Shown in pieces: positions 44,626-53,986 of a DNA stretch of 64,000 nucleotides. Every line of letters starts with the position of its first letter. Position 1 is the stretch's first letter. The position numbers and the translations under genes are program-made. The notes beneath the pieces were generated by a model. That model was given only the letters and a program-made list of their open reading frames with translations, was not told the origin of the DNA and ran no database searches. The stretch is from Pseudarthrobacter sp. Fe7 (lineage in GTDB: Bacteria > Actinomycetota > Actinomycetes > Actinomycetales > Micrococcaceae). Where the stretch lies: contig CP099977.1 of NCBI GenBank assembly GCA_024372495.1, positions 2,790,001 through 2,854,000 of the forward strand, read 5' to 3'.

Positions 44626-44660
44626 AACAGACCCCCTGCCTTGCGGGCGGGGGGTCTGTT
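44626..44660. terminator. bidirectional terminator between the GNAT gene and rpsA
   Basis: AACAGACCCCC (44626-44636) pairs perfectly with 44650-44660; GTTTCC follows on the plus strand. It separates two convergent genes and can serve both. Confidence 0.85.
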
Positions 44661-44692
44661 GTTTCCAGCCCGGAACTCCGGGCCGGCGGCAG

Positions 44693-46168
44693 TTAGTTGC
44701 CGGTCAGCTTCTCACGCAGGGCAGCAAGTGCCTCGTCCGAAGCCAGGGTGCCGGCACCGGAATCGGTGGCAGCGGGCTCAGAGGAGTAGCTGGTGGTGCC
44801 GGAATCGCTGTCACCGGACGTTGCAGCTGCAGCGTCGTCGGCAGCGTGCTGGGCAACCTGCTTCTTGTGTGCTTCCCAACGGGTCTGGGCGTCAGCGTAC
44901 TGCTGCTCCCAGGCGGCGCGCTGGTTCTCGTAGCCCTCGAGCCATTCGTTCGACTCGGGGTCGAAGCCCTCGGGGTACTTGTAGTTGCCCTCTTCGTCGT
45001 ACTCTGCGGCCATGCCGTACAGAGCGGGATCGAATTCGGTGCTGTCGGCGTCGACGCCCTCGTTGGCCTGCTTGAGGGACAGCGAGATGCGGCGGCGCTC
45101 GAGGTCGATGTCGATGACCTTGACGAACAGCTCGTCGCCAACGGAGACAACCTGTTCGGCCAGCTCAACGTGGCGCACGGCGAGCTCGGAGATGTGGACC
45201 AGGCCTTCGATGCCGTCTTCGACGCGAACGAACGCACCGAACGGAACCAGCTTGGTGACCTTACCCGGAACAACCTGGCCGAGGGCGTGGGTGCGGGCGA
45301 AGGTCTGCCACGGATCTTCCTGCGTAGCCTTGAGCGACAGGGAGACGCGCTCGCGGTCCAGGTCGACCTCGAGAACCTCGACGGTGACTTCCTGGCCAAC
45401 TTCGACAACCTCGGACGGGTGGTCGATGTGCTTCCAGGACAGCTCGGAAACGTGAACCAGGCCGTCTACGCCGCCCAGGTCCACGAAGGCACCGAAGTTG
45501 ACGATGGAGGAAACGACGCCGGGACGGACCTGGCCCTTTTCCAGCTTGTTGAGGAACGTGGAGCGGACCTCGGACTGGGTCTGCTCGAGCCATGCACGGC
45601 GGGACAGCACAACGTTGTTGCGGTTCTTGTCCAGCTCGATGATCTTGGCCTCGATCTGCTGACCGATGTACGGAGCAAGGTCGCGCACACGGCGCATCTC
45701 GACGAGGGATGCGGGCAGGAAGCCGCGCAGGCCGATGTCGAGGATAAGACCACCCTTGACAACCTCGATGACGGTACCGGTGACGACACCGTCTTCTTCC
45801 TTGACCTTCTCGATGTCGCCCCAGGCACGCTCGTACTGAGCACGCTTCTTGGAGAGGATCAGACGGCCTTCTTTGTCTTCCTTGGTGAGCACCAGGGCTT
45901 CGACCTGATCGCCAACGGAGACAACGTCCCCGGGATCAACGTCGTGCTTGATGGACAGCTCGCGGGAGGGGATGACACCTTCGGTCTTGTAACCGATGTC
46001 GAGCAGGACTTCATCGCGGTCGACCTTGACGACGGTACCTTCGACGAGATCTCCGTCATTGAAGTACTTGATGGTGGCGTCGACAGCTGCGAGGAAGTCC
46101 TCAGCGGTACCGATGTCGTTAATCGCGACTACGGGGGTACCGGGCTTCTCGGTGGAGGTGATGGTCAT
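44693..46168 (-). CDS. rpsA: 30S ribosomal protein S1
   Basis: Helps mRNA bind the 30S subunit. 491 residues with four S1 (OB-fold) repeats, the actinobacterial form: GDLVEGTVVKVDRDEVLLDIG, EDGVVTGTVIEVVKGGLILDI, KGQVRPGVVSSIVNFGAF and LGQVVPGKVTKLVPFGAF mark the repeat starts. The C-terminal third is acidic and alanine-rich. Intact in a region where neighbours are broken. It is preceded by a -35/-10 promoter and a roughly 180-base leader with a hairpin. Confidence 0.96.
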   Translation of the reverse strand: MTITSTEKPGTPVVAINDIGTAEDFLAAVDATIKYFNDGDLVEGTVVKVDRDEVLLDIGYKTEGVIPSRELSIKHDVDPGDVVSVGDQVEALVLTKEDKEGRLILSKKRAQYERAWGDIEKVKEEDGVVTGTVIEVVKGGLILDIGLRGFLPASLVEMRRVRDLAPYIGQQIEAKIIELDKNRNNVVLSRRAWLEQTQSEVRSTFLNKLEKGQVRPGVVSSIVNFGAFVDLGGVDGLVHVSELSWKHIDHPSEVVEVGQEVTVEVLEVDLDRERVSLSLKATQEDPWQTFARTHALGQVVPGKVTKLVPFGAFVRVEDGIEGLVHISELAVRHVELAEQVVSVGDELFVKVIDIDLERRRISLSLKQANEGVDADSTEFDPALYGMAAEYDEEGNYKYPEGFDPESNEWLEGYENQRAAWEQQYADAQTRWEAHKKQVAQHAADDAAAATSGDSDSGTTSYSSEPAATDSGAGTLASDEALAALREKLTGN

Positions 46169-46214
46169 GTAGTAGGGGCTCCGTTGTGGATAGTTAGTCG
46201 GTCAGGCAAACCGG

Positions 46215-46242
46215 CGCGCCCGCGTTATGGAACGCAGGCGCG
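46215..46242 (-). promoter_or_regulatory. hairpin in the rpsA leader
   Basis: CGCGCC-C-GCGTT pairs with AACGC-A-GGCGCG: 11 base pairs with one internal mismatch and an ATGG loop, 47-74 bases before the rpsA start. S1 autoregulates through its leader in E. coli; a similar role here is a guess. Confidence 0.45.
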
Positions 46243-46349
46243 ACTCTCGGTGAATCCGTTGGATTCCCCGGGTCATCCTGATTTGTGGATTGCTTTCAAT
46301 GCAGCCTTTTAGGGGACCGCAAGCGCGTGCACGTGGTACACGCCCGTTT

Positions 46350-46379
46350 ATTCTAGTCGTTGCCGTCAACGCGGGTCAA
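46350..46379 (-). promoter_or_regulatory. rpsA promoter
   Basis: On the minus strand, TTGACC (46374-46379) and TAGAAT (46350-46355) are spaced by 18 bases. This predicts an mRNA start near 46342 and a leader of about 175 bases. Confidence 0.65.
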
Positions 46380-46427
46380 AGCGGGCGGCCCCCTGGACGT
46401 GCGGTGACGTGGGACCTAGGCGCCGCT

Positions 46428-47726
46428 TTAGAAGTGGGTGAGGCAGTGCGTTGCCCGCTCCACGGCAAACATCTGCCGGGCTTTCAGCGCGGCCCCCTTG
46501 GCGTGCTCGGAAATGCTTCCGGCGGCCCGCAGCGTCACCGGGCAGACGCCGCCGAGGTAGATCGATGACAGCGCCGAGACATCCATGGCCAGGTCCGGTT
46601 CCTCCCCCGTGCCAACGGGTTCGACGGCGGCCTGGCCGCCTGTAACCTCCAGCGCGAACGTTCCTGCCGTAAGGCCGAGCGGGTCCCCCACTTCGAGGAT
46701 CAGCCTGCCGTCCGACGGGTAGTGCCGCGCCGCCAGGGCCCGCGGTACGTCGAGGATCCGCAGCCAGAGCATGTCCCGGCTGTCCGAGGCATCGACGCAT
46801 CGGGGGTCTGCCAACGCCCAGGCCAGGGGATCGTCCACCGGCGCCTCGTTCCAGGACACGCGTTCCACGAGGTCGATCGCGGCCAGGTACTGCCAGAGTT
46901 CCAGGTACGCGTGGTCAGTGGCGGCCACAAGGTCCACCACTTCCACGGTGTAGGGCTCCGTATCCCAGCCGAGGAACTTGTACGAAACGTAACCGTCAAT
47001 GTCACTGTCCGGTCCGTAATGCAGCGCCACCTTGATGGCGGGGTCCTCCTTGCCGTCCCGGCCCAGGGATCCGGAGGCCAGCTGCCGGTACCAGTCCTGC
47101 CGGCCGACGGACCCGGGGGTGTTGCGGTGGACGCGGCCGAAGACGGCCGGCGCCACGTCCAGCAGCACCTTGGGGTCGGCGACGTCAACGGTTCCGGTGG
47201 CCTGGTGTGCCAGCTTGAACCGTGCCGTGGTGTCCACGTTGACGGAACGCTCGAGGCTGGCCACGCCGTAGCCGAACCGCCCGTAGATGGACCCTTCGGA
47301 GGCGGTCAGTGCGGCGACCGCGATGCCGTCGGCCTTGGCGCCGTCCAAGTCTCCGGTCATCATGCGGCGCAGCAGGCCGCGCCTGCGGTGCGACGTGCGG
47401 ACGGTTACGGCCGTGACCAGCTGGGCTTCGAGCATCCGGCCGAAGCCGATGTTAAGCGTCTTCCGGAACGTTCCGAACGTGGCCACGGGAACCTCTGCCG
47501 GCAGCGACGACGGTGCCACCGGACCGGTTTGGTAGGCACCGGTGAAGATCCGGCCGTCCACTTCATAGGTGGCGAGCGAGCGTTCGCGGTGCTCGGGGGT
47601 CCGGGTGGACTCATGGAATCCGAACCCTACGGCCTGCGCCCACGTTTCGGCTGCGGCGTACCCGGCTTTCCCTTTGGACACCGCGGGAAAGCGCCGGATT
47701 TCATAGTTTCCGCTCAGATCGCCCAT
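46428..47726 (-). CDS. Eis-like N-acetyltransferase
   Basis: 432 residues, intact. Layout matches the Eis family: an N-terminal GNAT domain (LVTAVTVRTSHRRRGLLRRMM with the acetyl-CoA loop, then GSIYGRFGYGVASLERSV), a second degenerate GNAT domain, and a C-terminal sterol-carrier-like domain (FALEVTGGQAAVEP, MDVSALSSIYLGG). Eis proteins acetylate aminoglycosides and protein lysines; the natural substrate here is unknown. ATG start with a leaderless-type promoter. Confidence 0.88.
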   Translation of the reverse strand: MGDLSGNYEIRRFPAVSKGKAGYAAAETWAQAVGFGFHESTRTPEHRERSLATYEVDGRIFTGAYQTGPVAPSSLPAEVPVATFGTFRKTLNIGFGRMLEAQLVTAVTVRTSHRRRGLLRRMMTGDLDGAKADGIAVAALTASEGSIYGRFGYGVASLERSVNVDTTARFKLAHQATGTVDVADPKVLLDVAPAVFGRVHRNTPGSVGRQDWYRQLASGSLGRDGKEDPAIKVALHYGPDSDIDGYVSYKFLGWDTEPYTVEVVDLVAATDHAYLELWQYLAAIDLVERVSWNEAPVDDPLAWALADPRCVDASDSRDMLWLRILDVPRALAARHYPSDGRLILEVGDPLGLTAGTFALEVTGGQAAVEPVGTGEEPDLAMDVSALSSIYLGGVCPVTLRAAGSISEHAKGAALKARQMFAVERATHCLTHF

Positions 47727-47733
47727 TCACCCG

Positions 47734-47739
47734 AGCCTA
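47734..47739 (-). promoter_or_regulatory. leaderless-type -10 element of the Eis-like gene
   Basis: TAGGCT ends seven bases before the ATG, with no Shine-Dalgarno sequence. Confidence 0.55.
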
Positions 47740-47802
47740 GTCAATGAGCCCGACCCCTGGCCAGCACAAACAGCCTGGCTGGCCGGGGGCGTCCGTACCG
47801 CT

Positions 47803-50644
47803 TTAGTGGCCCGCGTCGTACCAGCTGGGTCCGACGCCGATCTGGACTTCCAGCGGAACGCTGAGGTCGGCGGCGGCAGCCATCTGCCCGGTCACCAGTT
47901 TCTCCACGGAGTCCCGCTCACCCGCAGCGACCTCGAGGACCAGTTCGTCGTGGACCTGCAGCAGCATCCGGGACTTGAGGCCCTGCGCCTGCAGTTCGGC
48001 GTGGACGCCCAGCATGGCGCGCTTGATGATGTCCGCAGCGGAGCCCTGGATGGGGCTGTTCAGCGCGATGCGTTCGGCGTTCTCGCGCAGCTGCCGGTCC
48101 GTGCTGGTGAGGTCCGGCAGGTAGCGGCGGCGGCCTTCGATGGTGGCGGTGTAGCCGTCCACCCTTGCCTGGTCCACCACACCGCGGAGGTAGTCGCGGA
48201 CGGCGCCGAAGCGGTCGAAATAGTCCTTCATGAGGGTGCGGGCTTCATCGACGGAGATCTCCAGCTGCTTGGACAGGCCGAAGGACGTCAGTCCGTAGGC
48301 CAGGCCGTAGGACATGGCCTTCACCTTGGAGCGCATGGCGCTGGTGACCTGGTCCGTGGGGACGTGGAAGATGTTGGAGCCGACGAACCGGTGCAGGTCC
48401 TCGCCGTCCTTGTAGGCCTGGATCAGGCCTGCGTCGCCGGAGAGGTGCGCCATGATGCGCATCTCGATCTGCGAGTAGTCAGCGGACAGCAGGCACTCGT
48501 AGCCGTCGCTGACCACGAAGATGCCGCGGACGCGCCGGCCTTCCTCGCTGCGGATAGGGATGTTCTGCAGGTTGGGGTTGTTGGACGAGATCCGTCCCGT
48601 GGCGGCAACGTTCTGCGCGTACGTGGTGTGGATGCGGCCGTCCTCCGCTACGGACTTCTTCAGCGACTCGATCATCTGCCGCAGCTTGGCAGCCTCCCGG
48701 TGCGCCATGAGCTGGACCAGGAACTCGTGCCCGGTCTTCTCCAGGAGGCTTTTCAGCGAGGCGGCGTCCGTTGTGTAGCCGGATTTGATCTTCTTGGTCT
48801 TGGGCAGCTGCAGTTCGTCGAACAGGACGGTCTGCAGCTGCTTGGGCGAGCCCAGGTTGACCTCATGGCCGATCGCCGCGAACGCCTGTTCCTGCGCCTG
48901 GTCAATAACACGCGCAAGGTCGGCCAGCTGATCGTCCATCTTGTCCATGTCGATCGCAATGCCGGCGAGTTCCATATCGGCCAGGACGCGGCTGACCGGC
49001 AGTTCAAGGGTGGACAGGAGTTCCTCGGCCCGGCGCTCCCTGAGCTCGTCCTCGAAGAAGCGGCTCAGGGCCAGCACCACCGCGGCGGCCTGCACCAGCG
49101 CGTCGGCGGCTGCGTTGTCATCGCCGTCGAAGGACAGCTCAAGCTGCCCGGCCTTCGCCGTCGCAGCTGGTATTCCCACGTTGAGGTGGTGCTGGGCGAG
49201 TTCGGCCAGTTCGTAGGTGCGGCGGTCAGGCTGGATGAGGTAGCCGGAGATGGAGGTGTCATCCACCACGCCCTCCAGTTCCAGGCCCCGGGCCGTCAGG
49301 GCCTTGAGCGCCGCCTTGAAGCCGTGGATGACCTTGGGCGCTTCGGGATCGCGCAGCCATGCGGCCAGCCTGGTTCTCGGTCTCAGCGTCCAGGGCGGCA
49401 AGGTCGAGGTAGACTGCGGCGCCGGCGCGGACGATGGCCAGCGCGGCTGCATCCTCACCGATCCGGCCCGGGACGAGGTCGACGGCGACGGCGGACCGCT
49501 GCCCGGCCCCGGCGGCCAGGAAGGCGGCCAGTCCAGCGGCGCCGGCTGGCGTTTGGTAGTCCGGGGTTTCGATGCTTTCGCGCTCGGCGGCCGGGGTGTC
49601 GGCGTCGCCGTACAACGCGAACAACCTGCCGCGGATGGCCTTGAACTCAAGCTGGTCGAAGAGGTCTTCGATGGCGGCCTGGTCCGGACGCGGCTGGTAG
49701 AGGTCGTCCAGGGTGACCGGCAGGTCGAGGTCGGTGTGGAGCCTGGTTCAGCCGGCGGTTGCGCTTGACGGCGTCGACGTTCTCCCGCAGGGCGTCGCCC
49801 ACTTTGCCGCCGATGGAATCGAGGTGTTCCATGACACCCTCAAGGCCGCCGTAGAGGTTGATCCATTTAGCCGCGGTCTTAGGCCCGACGCCGGGCACGC
49901 CGGGAAGGTTGTCCGCGGTTTCCCCCACCAGCGCGGCGAGATCGGAATAGCGTGACGGGCTGACGAAGTACTTGGCCTCGATGGCCGCGGCATCCATCCG
50001 TGGAATGTCGCTGACGCCCTTCTTCGGGTACAGCACGAAGACGTTGTCGGTGATGAGCTGGAAGGCGTCGCGGTCACCGGAGACGAGCAGCACCTCGAAT
50101 CCTGCTTTCTCGCCCATTGCGGCAAGGGTGGCCAGGATGTCGTCGGCCTCGTAGCCAGGCATCTTGATGGTCTTGATGCCCCATGCCTCCATGACCTGCC
50201 CGATGAGATCAATCTGGCCGCTCATCTCGCGGGGGTTTCGTTACGGCCGCCTTTGTATTCGCTGTACTCGGTTTTGCGGTGCGTGGATTCGTCGGAGACG
50301 TCGAAGGCGACCGCGATGTGCGTGGGCTGCTGCTCCTTGATGAGGTTAATCAGCATGGAGGTGAAGCCATGGATGGCGTTGGTGTGCTGGCCGTTGGAGG
50401 TGGAGAACTTATCCGCGGGCAGCGCGAAGAAGGCGCGGAATGCCATCGAGTGGCCGTCAAGGACCAGAAGCCGGGGCTGGTCGGTGATGGGAATGACGGG
50501 AGCTTCCGTGGCTGAAACAGAACCTCCGGCAGCGGGGGCAGCGGCCTTTGCAGCGGGCCTCCGGGCGGGCGACGACGGCTGCATGGCAGCCTCCTGGTCA
50601 ATGGCCTGGGACGGGAAAGGTGCCGGTTTGGTTGTTTCACTCAC
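47803..50644 (-). CDS. polA: DNA polymerase I (three frameshifts)
   Basis: About 946 residues. The 5'-3' exonuclease domain has LLVLDGHSMAFRAFFALP, YEADDILATLA and VSGDRDAFQL, then the helix-hairpin region LPGVPGVGPKTAAKW. The central proofreading-like domain lacks the DxE of motif I (it reads AVAVDLVPG), so it is probably inactive. Polymerase motifs are DYSQIEMRIMAHLSG (A), RSKVKAMSYGLAYGLT (B) and LQVHDELVLEV (C). Breaks: one base lost in the run at 50231-50235, extra bases at 49742-49743 and 49369-49370. GTG start 19 bases from the divergent thioesterase gene. Confidence 0.95.
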
Positions 50645-50651
50645 AGGTGCC

Positions 50652-50657
50652 AGCCTA
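50652..50657 (-). promoter_or_regulatory. leaderless-type -10 element of polA
   Basis: TAGGCT ends seven bases before GTG 50644, with no Shine-Dalgarno sequence. It lies inside the 19-base gap to the divergent gene. Confidence 0.55.
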
Positions 50658-50663
50658 GTTGCC

Positions 50664-51128
50664 ATGACAGACAATTTCACGCCGGGCGCTTTCGCCGAAG
50701 AGCTGGCGGCCGCCGGGATTCCCGACCACATGCATGACTGGCTGGGCGCCTTCGGCGTTGGCGCCCTGGTGGTGAAGATGGGGATCCATTTCCTCGAGAT
50801 GAGCCCGGAACGCACCGTCGCCACCATGCCGGTGGAGGGCAATACGCAGGTGGCCGGAATCCTGCATGGCGGTGCACACGTGGTGCTGGCGGAAACCCTG
50901 GGTTCCTTCGCCGCAGGAATGCATGCAGGCCCGGGACGCCACGCAGTAGGCATCGAGGTCAACGCCACGCATCACAGGTCCATTGCCAAGGGCCTGGTAA
51001 CGGGTACCTGCACCGCGATCCACCTGGGCAGGACCCTGGCCACGCACGAGATCGTCATGACCGACGCGCAGGGACGCCGCCTGTCAACCGCACGGATCAC
51101 CAACATGCTCCGGGACAACCAAGGCTAG
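50664..51128 (+). CDS. hotdog-fold thioesterase, PaaI family
   Basis: 154 residues, intact. The catalytic stretch GNTQVAGILHGGAHVVLAET has the HGG of the PaaI/4-hydroxybenzoyl-CoA type; VGIEVNATHHRSIAKGLV follows. Such enzymes hydrolyse phenylacetyl-CoA-pathway or menaquinone-pathway acyl-CoA esters (DHNA-CoA is one possibility). ATG begins 19 bases from the divergent polA start, and no Shine-Dalgarno sequence is visible. Confidence 0.85.
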   Translation: MTDNFTPGAFAEELAAAGIPDHMHDWLGAFGVGALVVKMGIHFLEMSPERTVATMPVEGNTQVAGILHGGAHVVLAETLGSFAAGMHAGPGRHAVGIEVNATHHRSIAKGLVTGTCTAIHLGRTLATHEIVMTDAQGRRLSTARITNMLRDNQG

Positions 51129-51170
51129 GGACGACTACGGCTGGGGCAACGCCGGGCTGGGGCAAGCGCA

Positions 51171-51731
51171 TCAGGGCGGGGAACCCGTCCCGGGGCGCAG
51201 AACATAGCGCAGCTCGACGATCCCGCGCCCCAGGGTGCGGGAAGCAGCCAACTCGAGCGGCGGCGTCGGGCCCTTCATCGGCAGCAGACGCTTCCCGTCG
51301 CCCAGCACCACGGGTATGACGGAGAGAATGATCTCGTCCAGCAGGCCGGCGTCAGCGAACTGGGCAGCCAACTCGCCGCCGCCAACAACCCAAATGTTCA
51401 GGTCCCCGGCGGCCTGCCGGAAGTCCGCGACGAACTCCTGCACGTCCCCTCGGATGAACGTGATGTCGGCACCGTCAGGGGCGCGGTACTCGTGGTGGGT
51501 GAAGACGTAGCTTGGCGTGCCCGGGTACGGCCAGTTGCCCGGTTGGTGCTCCATCAGCCACGCGTAGGTTTCCCCGCCCATGACGATGCAGCCCACACCG
51601 GCCATGAAGTGGTTGTAACTGTCCGTCCCGCCCTCGAAGCCGTCGAACTGCAGCAGCCAGCCGAGGTCGTCTGCAGAAGTGGCGATGAAGCCGTCCAGGG
51701 ACGCGGCCACAAAGTACTGGATGCGCGGCAT
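51171..51731 (-). CDS. dihydrofolate reductase-family protein (RibD C-terminal-like)
   Basis: 186 residues, intact. IQYFVAASLDGFIATSADDL is the N-terminal strand-loop of the fold; CIVMGGETYAWL and NIWVVGGGELAAQFADAGLLDEI are the NADPH-binding motifs, and LSVIPVVLGDGKRLLP follows. This YyaP/YwjB-type subgroup has no known substrate. ATG start with a leaderless-type promoter. Convergent with the thioesterase gene. Confidence 0.87.
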   Translation of the reverse strand: MPRIQYFVAASLDGFIATSADDLGWLLQFDGFEGGTDSYNHFMAGVGCIVMGGETYAWLMEHQPGNWPYPGTPSYVFTHHEYRAPDGADITFIRGDVQEFVADFRQAAGDLNIWVVGGGELAAQFADAGLLDEIILSVIPVVLGDGKRLLPMKGPTPPLELAASRTLGRGIVELRYVLRPGTGSPP

Positions 51732-51737
51732 GGCCCC

Positions 51738-51743
51738 AGCCTA
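51738..51743 (-). promoter_or_regulatory. leaderless-type -10 element of the reductase gene
   Basis: TAGGCT ends six bases before ATG 51731; the intervening GGGGCC is too close to act as a normal ribosome-binding site. Confidence 0.5.
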
Positions 51744-51836
51744 GCCAGCAGACTTACCTCAGCCAACCCCTTCGGGGACCGGGCACAGGCCTCCCGGAGG
51801 CCGGCGCAAAGGGGGCCTGGGTTGGGGCCTGCGCTG

Positions 51837-52058
51837 CTACTTCGTGAAGTACGGAATGATCAGGTACAGCCCGAAAAGGACTGCGAGGCCGCACAGTGCA
51901 AAGCAGATGTAGGCGAAAGACCTCTTGACCCCGGGGGACGTCTGCTGGGCATCGGCGGCAATGGCCGTAAACCGGACCCCCAGCGAGTAGAGGGTCACCA
52001 CGATGGCCGCGGATACGAGGGTGGTGCCGGCAACGGTCAGGAGTTCCAACCACTTCAT
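51837..52058 (-). CDS. small two-helix membrane protein linked to the phosphate transporter
   Basis: 73 residues with two hydrophobic helices (VAGTTLVSAAIVVTLYSLGV and YICFALCGLAVLFGLYLIIPYF) and a short polar loop. No family recognised. Its ATG overlaps the pit stop by four bases, so it is co-translated with Pit; it may be an accessory subunit, which is inference from position only. Confidence 0.7.
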   Translation of the reverse strand: MKWLELLTVAGTTLVSAAIVVTLYSLGVRFTAIAADAQQTSPGVKRSFAYICFALCGLAVLFGLYLIIPYFTK

Positions 52059-53309
52059 CGCTGGGTCTCCTTGGAATTCTGGGCATCGGCATCAGCCTGC
52101 GCCTTGGCTTTTGCTTTGGCTTCCGCACGGGCGCGGGCCATGGCTTTCTTCTTGGCGAACCTGACGGCTTGGCCGGCCTCCTCGACCTCCACGGCGTTCT
52201 GGTGGCTCACGGAGGACTTTCGTGAGTAGAAGAACATGAAGAGGACCGCCGCGCTGCCGGCAATGGCTGCGATGAGCACGCCCACGGCCCCGGTCTTGAC
52301 CAGCAGGGCGGTCAGGGCGCCGACGATTCCGGCTGCGGGCAAAGTGAAGAGCCATCCCAGCGCGATCTTGCCCACCATGTTCCAGCGGACAGTGGTCCCT
52401 CGGCGTCCCATTCCGGAGCCGATCACGGAACCGGAGGCCACCTGCGTGGTGGAGAGGGCGAACCCAAGGTGTGAGGAGGCGAGGATGGCGGACGCCGTGC
52501 TGGTTTCGGCCGCGAAGCCCTGTGCGGGCTTGACCTCGGTCAGGCCCGAGCCCATGGTGCGGATGATGCGCCAGCCACCGGCGTAGGTTCCCACGGCGAT
52601 GGCCAGGGCGCATGCGGTGATCACCCAGACCTGGGGACCGGAGCCGGGAGCCTGGCTGCCGGCAGCGATCAGGACCAGGGTGATGATGCCCATGGTCTTC
52701 TGGGCGTCATTGGTTCCGTGGGCCAGGGCCACCAGGCTGGAGGTGAAGACCTGGCCCGTGCGGAAGCCACCACGCTTCTGGGTGAGCTTGGAACCTGTCT
52801 CGGGGTCGTGGCGCGCCGTGAGGGCATATGCCAGGCGGGTGCAGACGTAGGCAGCGAGCCCAGCGATCACCGGGGCGAACACGGCGGGAAGGATGACCTT
52901 CTGGAGCAGGCTCTCAAAATTGACGGAGCTGAACCCTGCCCCCACAACCGCGGCGCCGATCAGGCCGCCGAAGAGCGCGTGCGAGGAGCCTGGACGGCAA
53001 ACCCTTCAACCACGTGACCATGTTCCACAGGACGGCGCCCATCAGACCTGCAAAGATGATCTCCGGGGTGATCTGCACTCCGCCGGATCCCTCGCGGATG
53101 ATGCCGCCGGACACTGTTTTGGCCACCTCGGTGGACAGGAAGGCGCCCACCAGGTTCAGGACGGCCGCCAGGGCCACCGCTGTCCTGGGCTTGATGGCAC
53201 CCGTTGCGATGGGGGTTGCCATGGCGTTCGCGGTGTCGTGGAAGCCGTTCGTGAAGTCGAAAAATAGTGCCAGTCCGATGACCAGCGCCACCATGAAGGT
53301 GATATCCAC
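52055..53309 (-). CDS. pit: inorganic phosphate transporter, PiT family (one frameshift)
   Basis: Low-affinity phosphate (metal-phosphate)/H+ symporter. About 417 residues with ten or more membrane segments. Both family repeats are present: FDFTNGFHDTANAMA in the first half and SLVALAHGTNDAQKTMGI in the second. An extra base at 52989-52990 breaks TCCAGCTCC, hiding SSSSHALFGGLIGAAVVG. The C terminus is a charged, alanine/lysine-rich tail. Operon with the small membrane protein that follows. Confidence 0.92.
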
Positions 53310-53461
53310 CTGTTGCCCAATCTGCAGAGTCGACGTTCAGCAGTTTCTCTCACCCGGCTGCCTTGCACAGCATAGTTCACCAGCTGTTTGCGTGGAATGA
53401 CTTGCGGCGACGGCACAACCGGCGGGAAACCTTATCGATCGTACGCGTACCGGGCATGAGG

Positions 53462-53967
53462 TCAAAACACGGGATGGGCCAGGAAAGAGTGGATCCGGTC
53501 CAGTTCAGGGGGCGTGATTCCGCGCCGGGGATGGGGTGAGACCGTGAGGATGCGCCTGCCCAGGAAACGTGCCCATCGCTGCGCTTCCGCCTCGAAGGCG
53601 AGCCTGGTCGTCCACCCAGGCGACGGCGTCCGGGCCGGTGTTTTCCACGTCTTCCTGGATGGCCCGGAGTTTCCACCAGCCGGTCCCGCCGGACGCCCCG
53701 TCCGCGGCCAGGTACGGCCAGCCAGTTCCCTTAAGCCCGACGGCGGGGCACAAGTATTGGGGCGCCGTCCTCCCGCCTGGTGAGCCAGACACAACGCAGC
53801 CCCGGTGTCCGCGACAGGGTGTTCAGCCCGGCAACGAGTTCGGCGGCGAAGGCTACGGGCAACAGCCCGGCGTCGGCCCGCTGCCAAGGGGAACCCCAGC
53901 CGGTGGTTCCTTCCGGGCCGAACGGGCACACCACGCCGTCGACGTCCAAATAGAGCGTGCAACCCAC
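53462..53967 (-). CDS. HAD-like protein resembling HAD_SAK domains (two frameshifts)
   Basis: About 168 residues. LYLDVDGVVCPFG is HAD motif I, CVWLT motif II, GWWKLRAIQEDV carries a lysine and AVAWVDDQLAFEAEAQRW motif IV, the arrangement of HAD domains in Swiss-Army-Knife RNA-repair proteins. The frame shifts near 53760-53766 (probably two bases lost from a GC repeat) and at 53603-53604 (extra base at CAGCTCG). GTG start with AAGGGG upstream, 19 bases after the next gene upstream, so probably one operon. Substrate unknown. Confidence 0.78.
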
Positions 53968-53986
53968 GCTGCGCCCCTTGGCAGGC

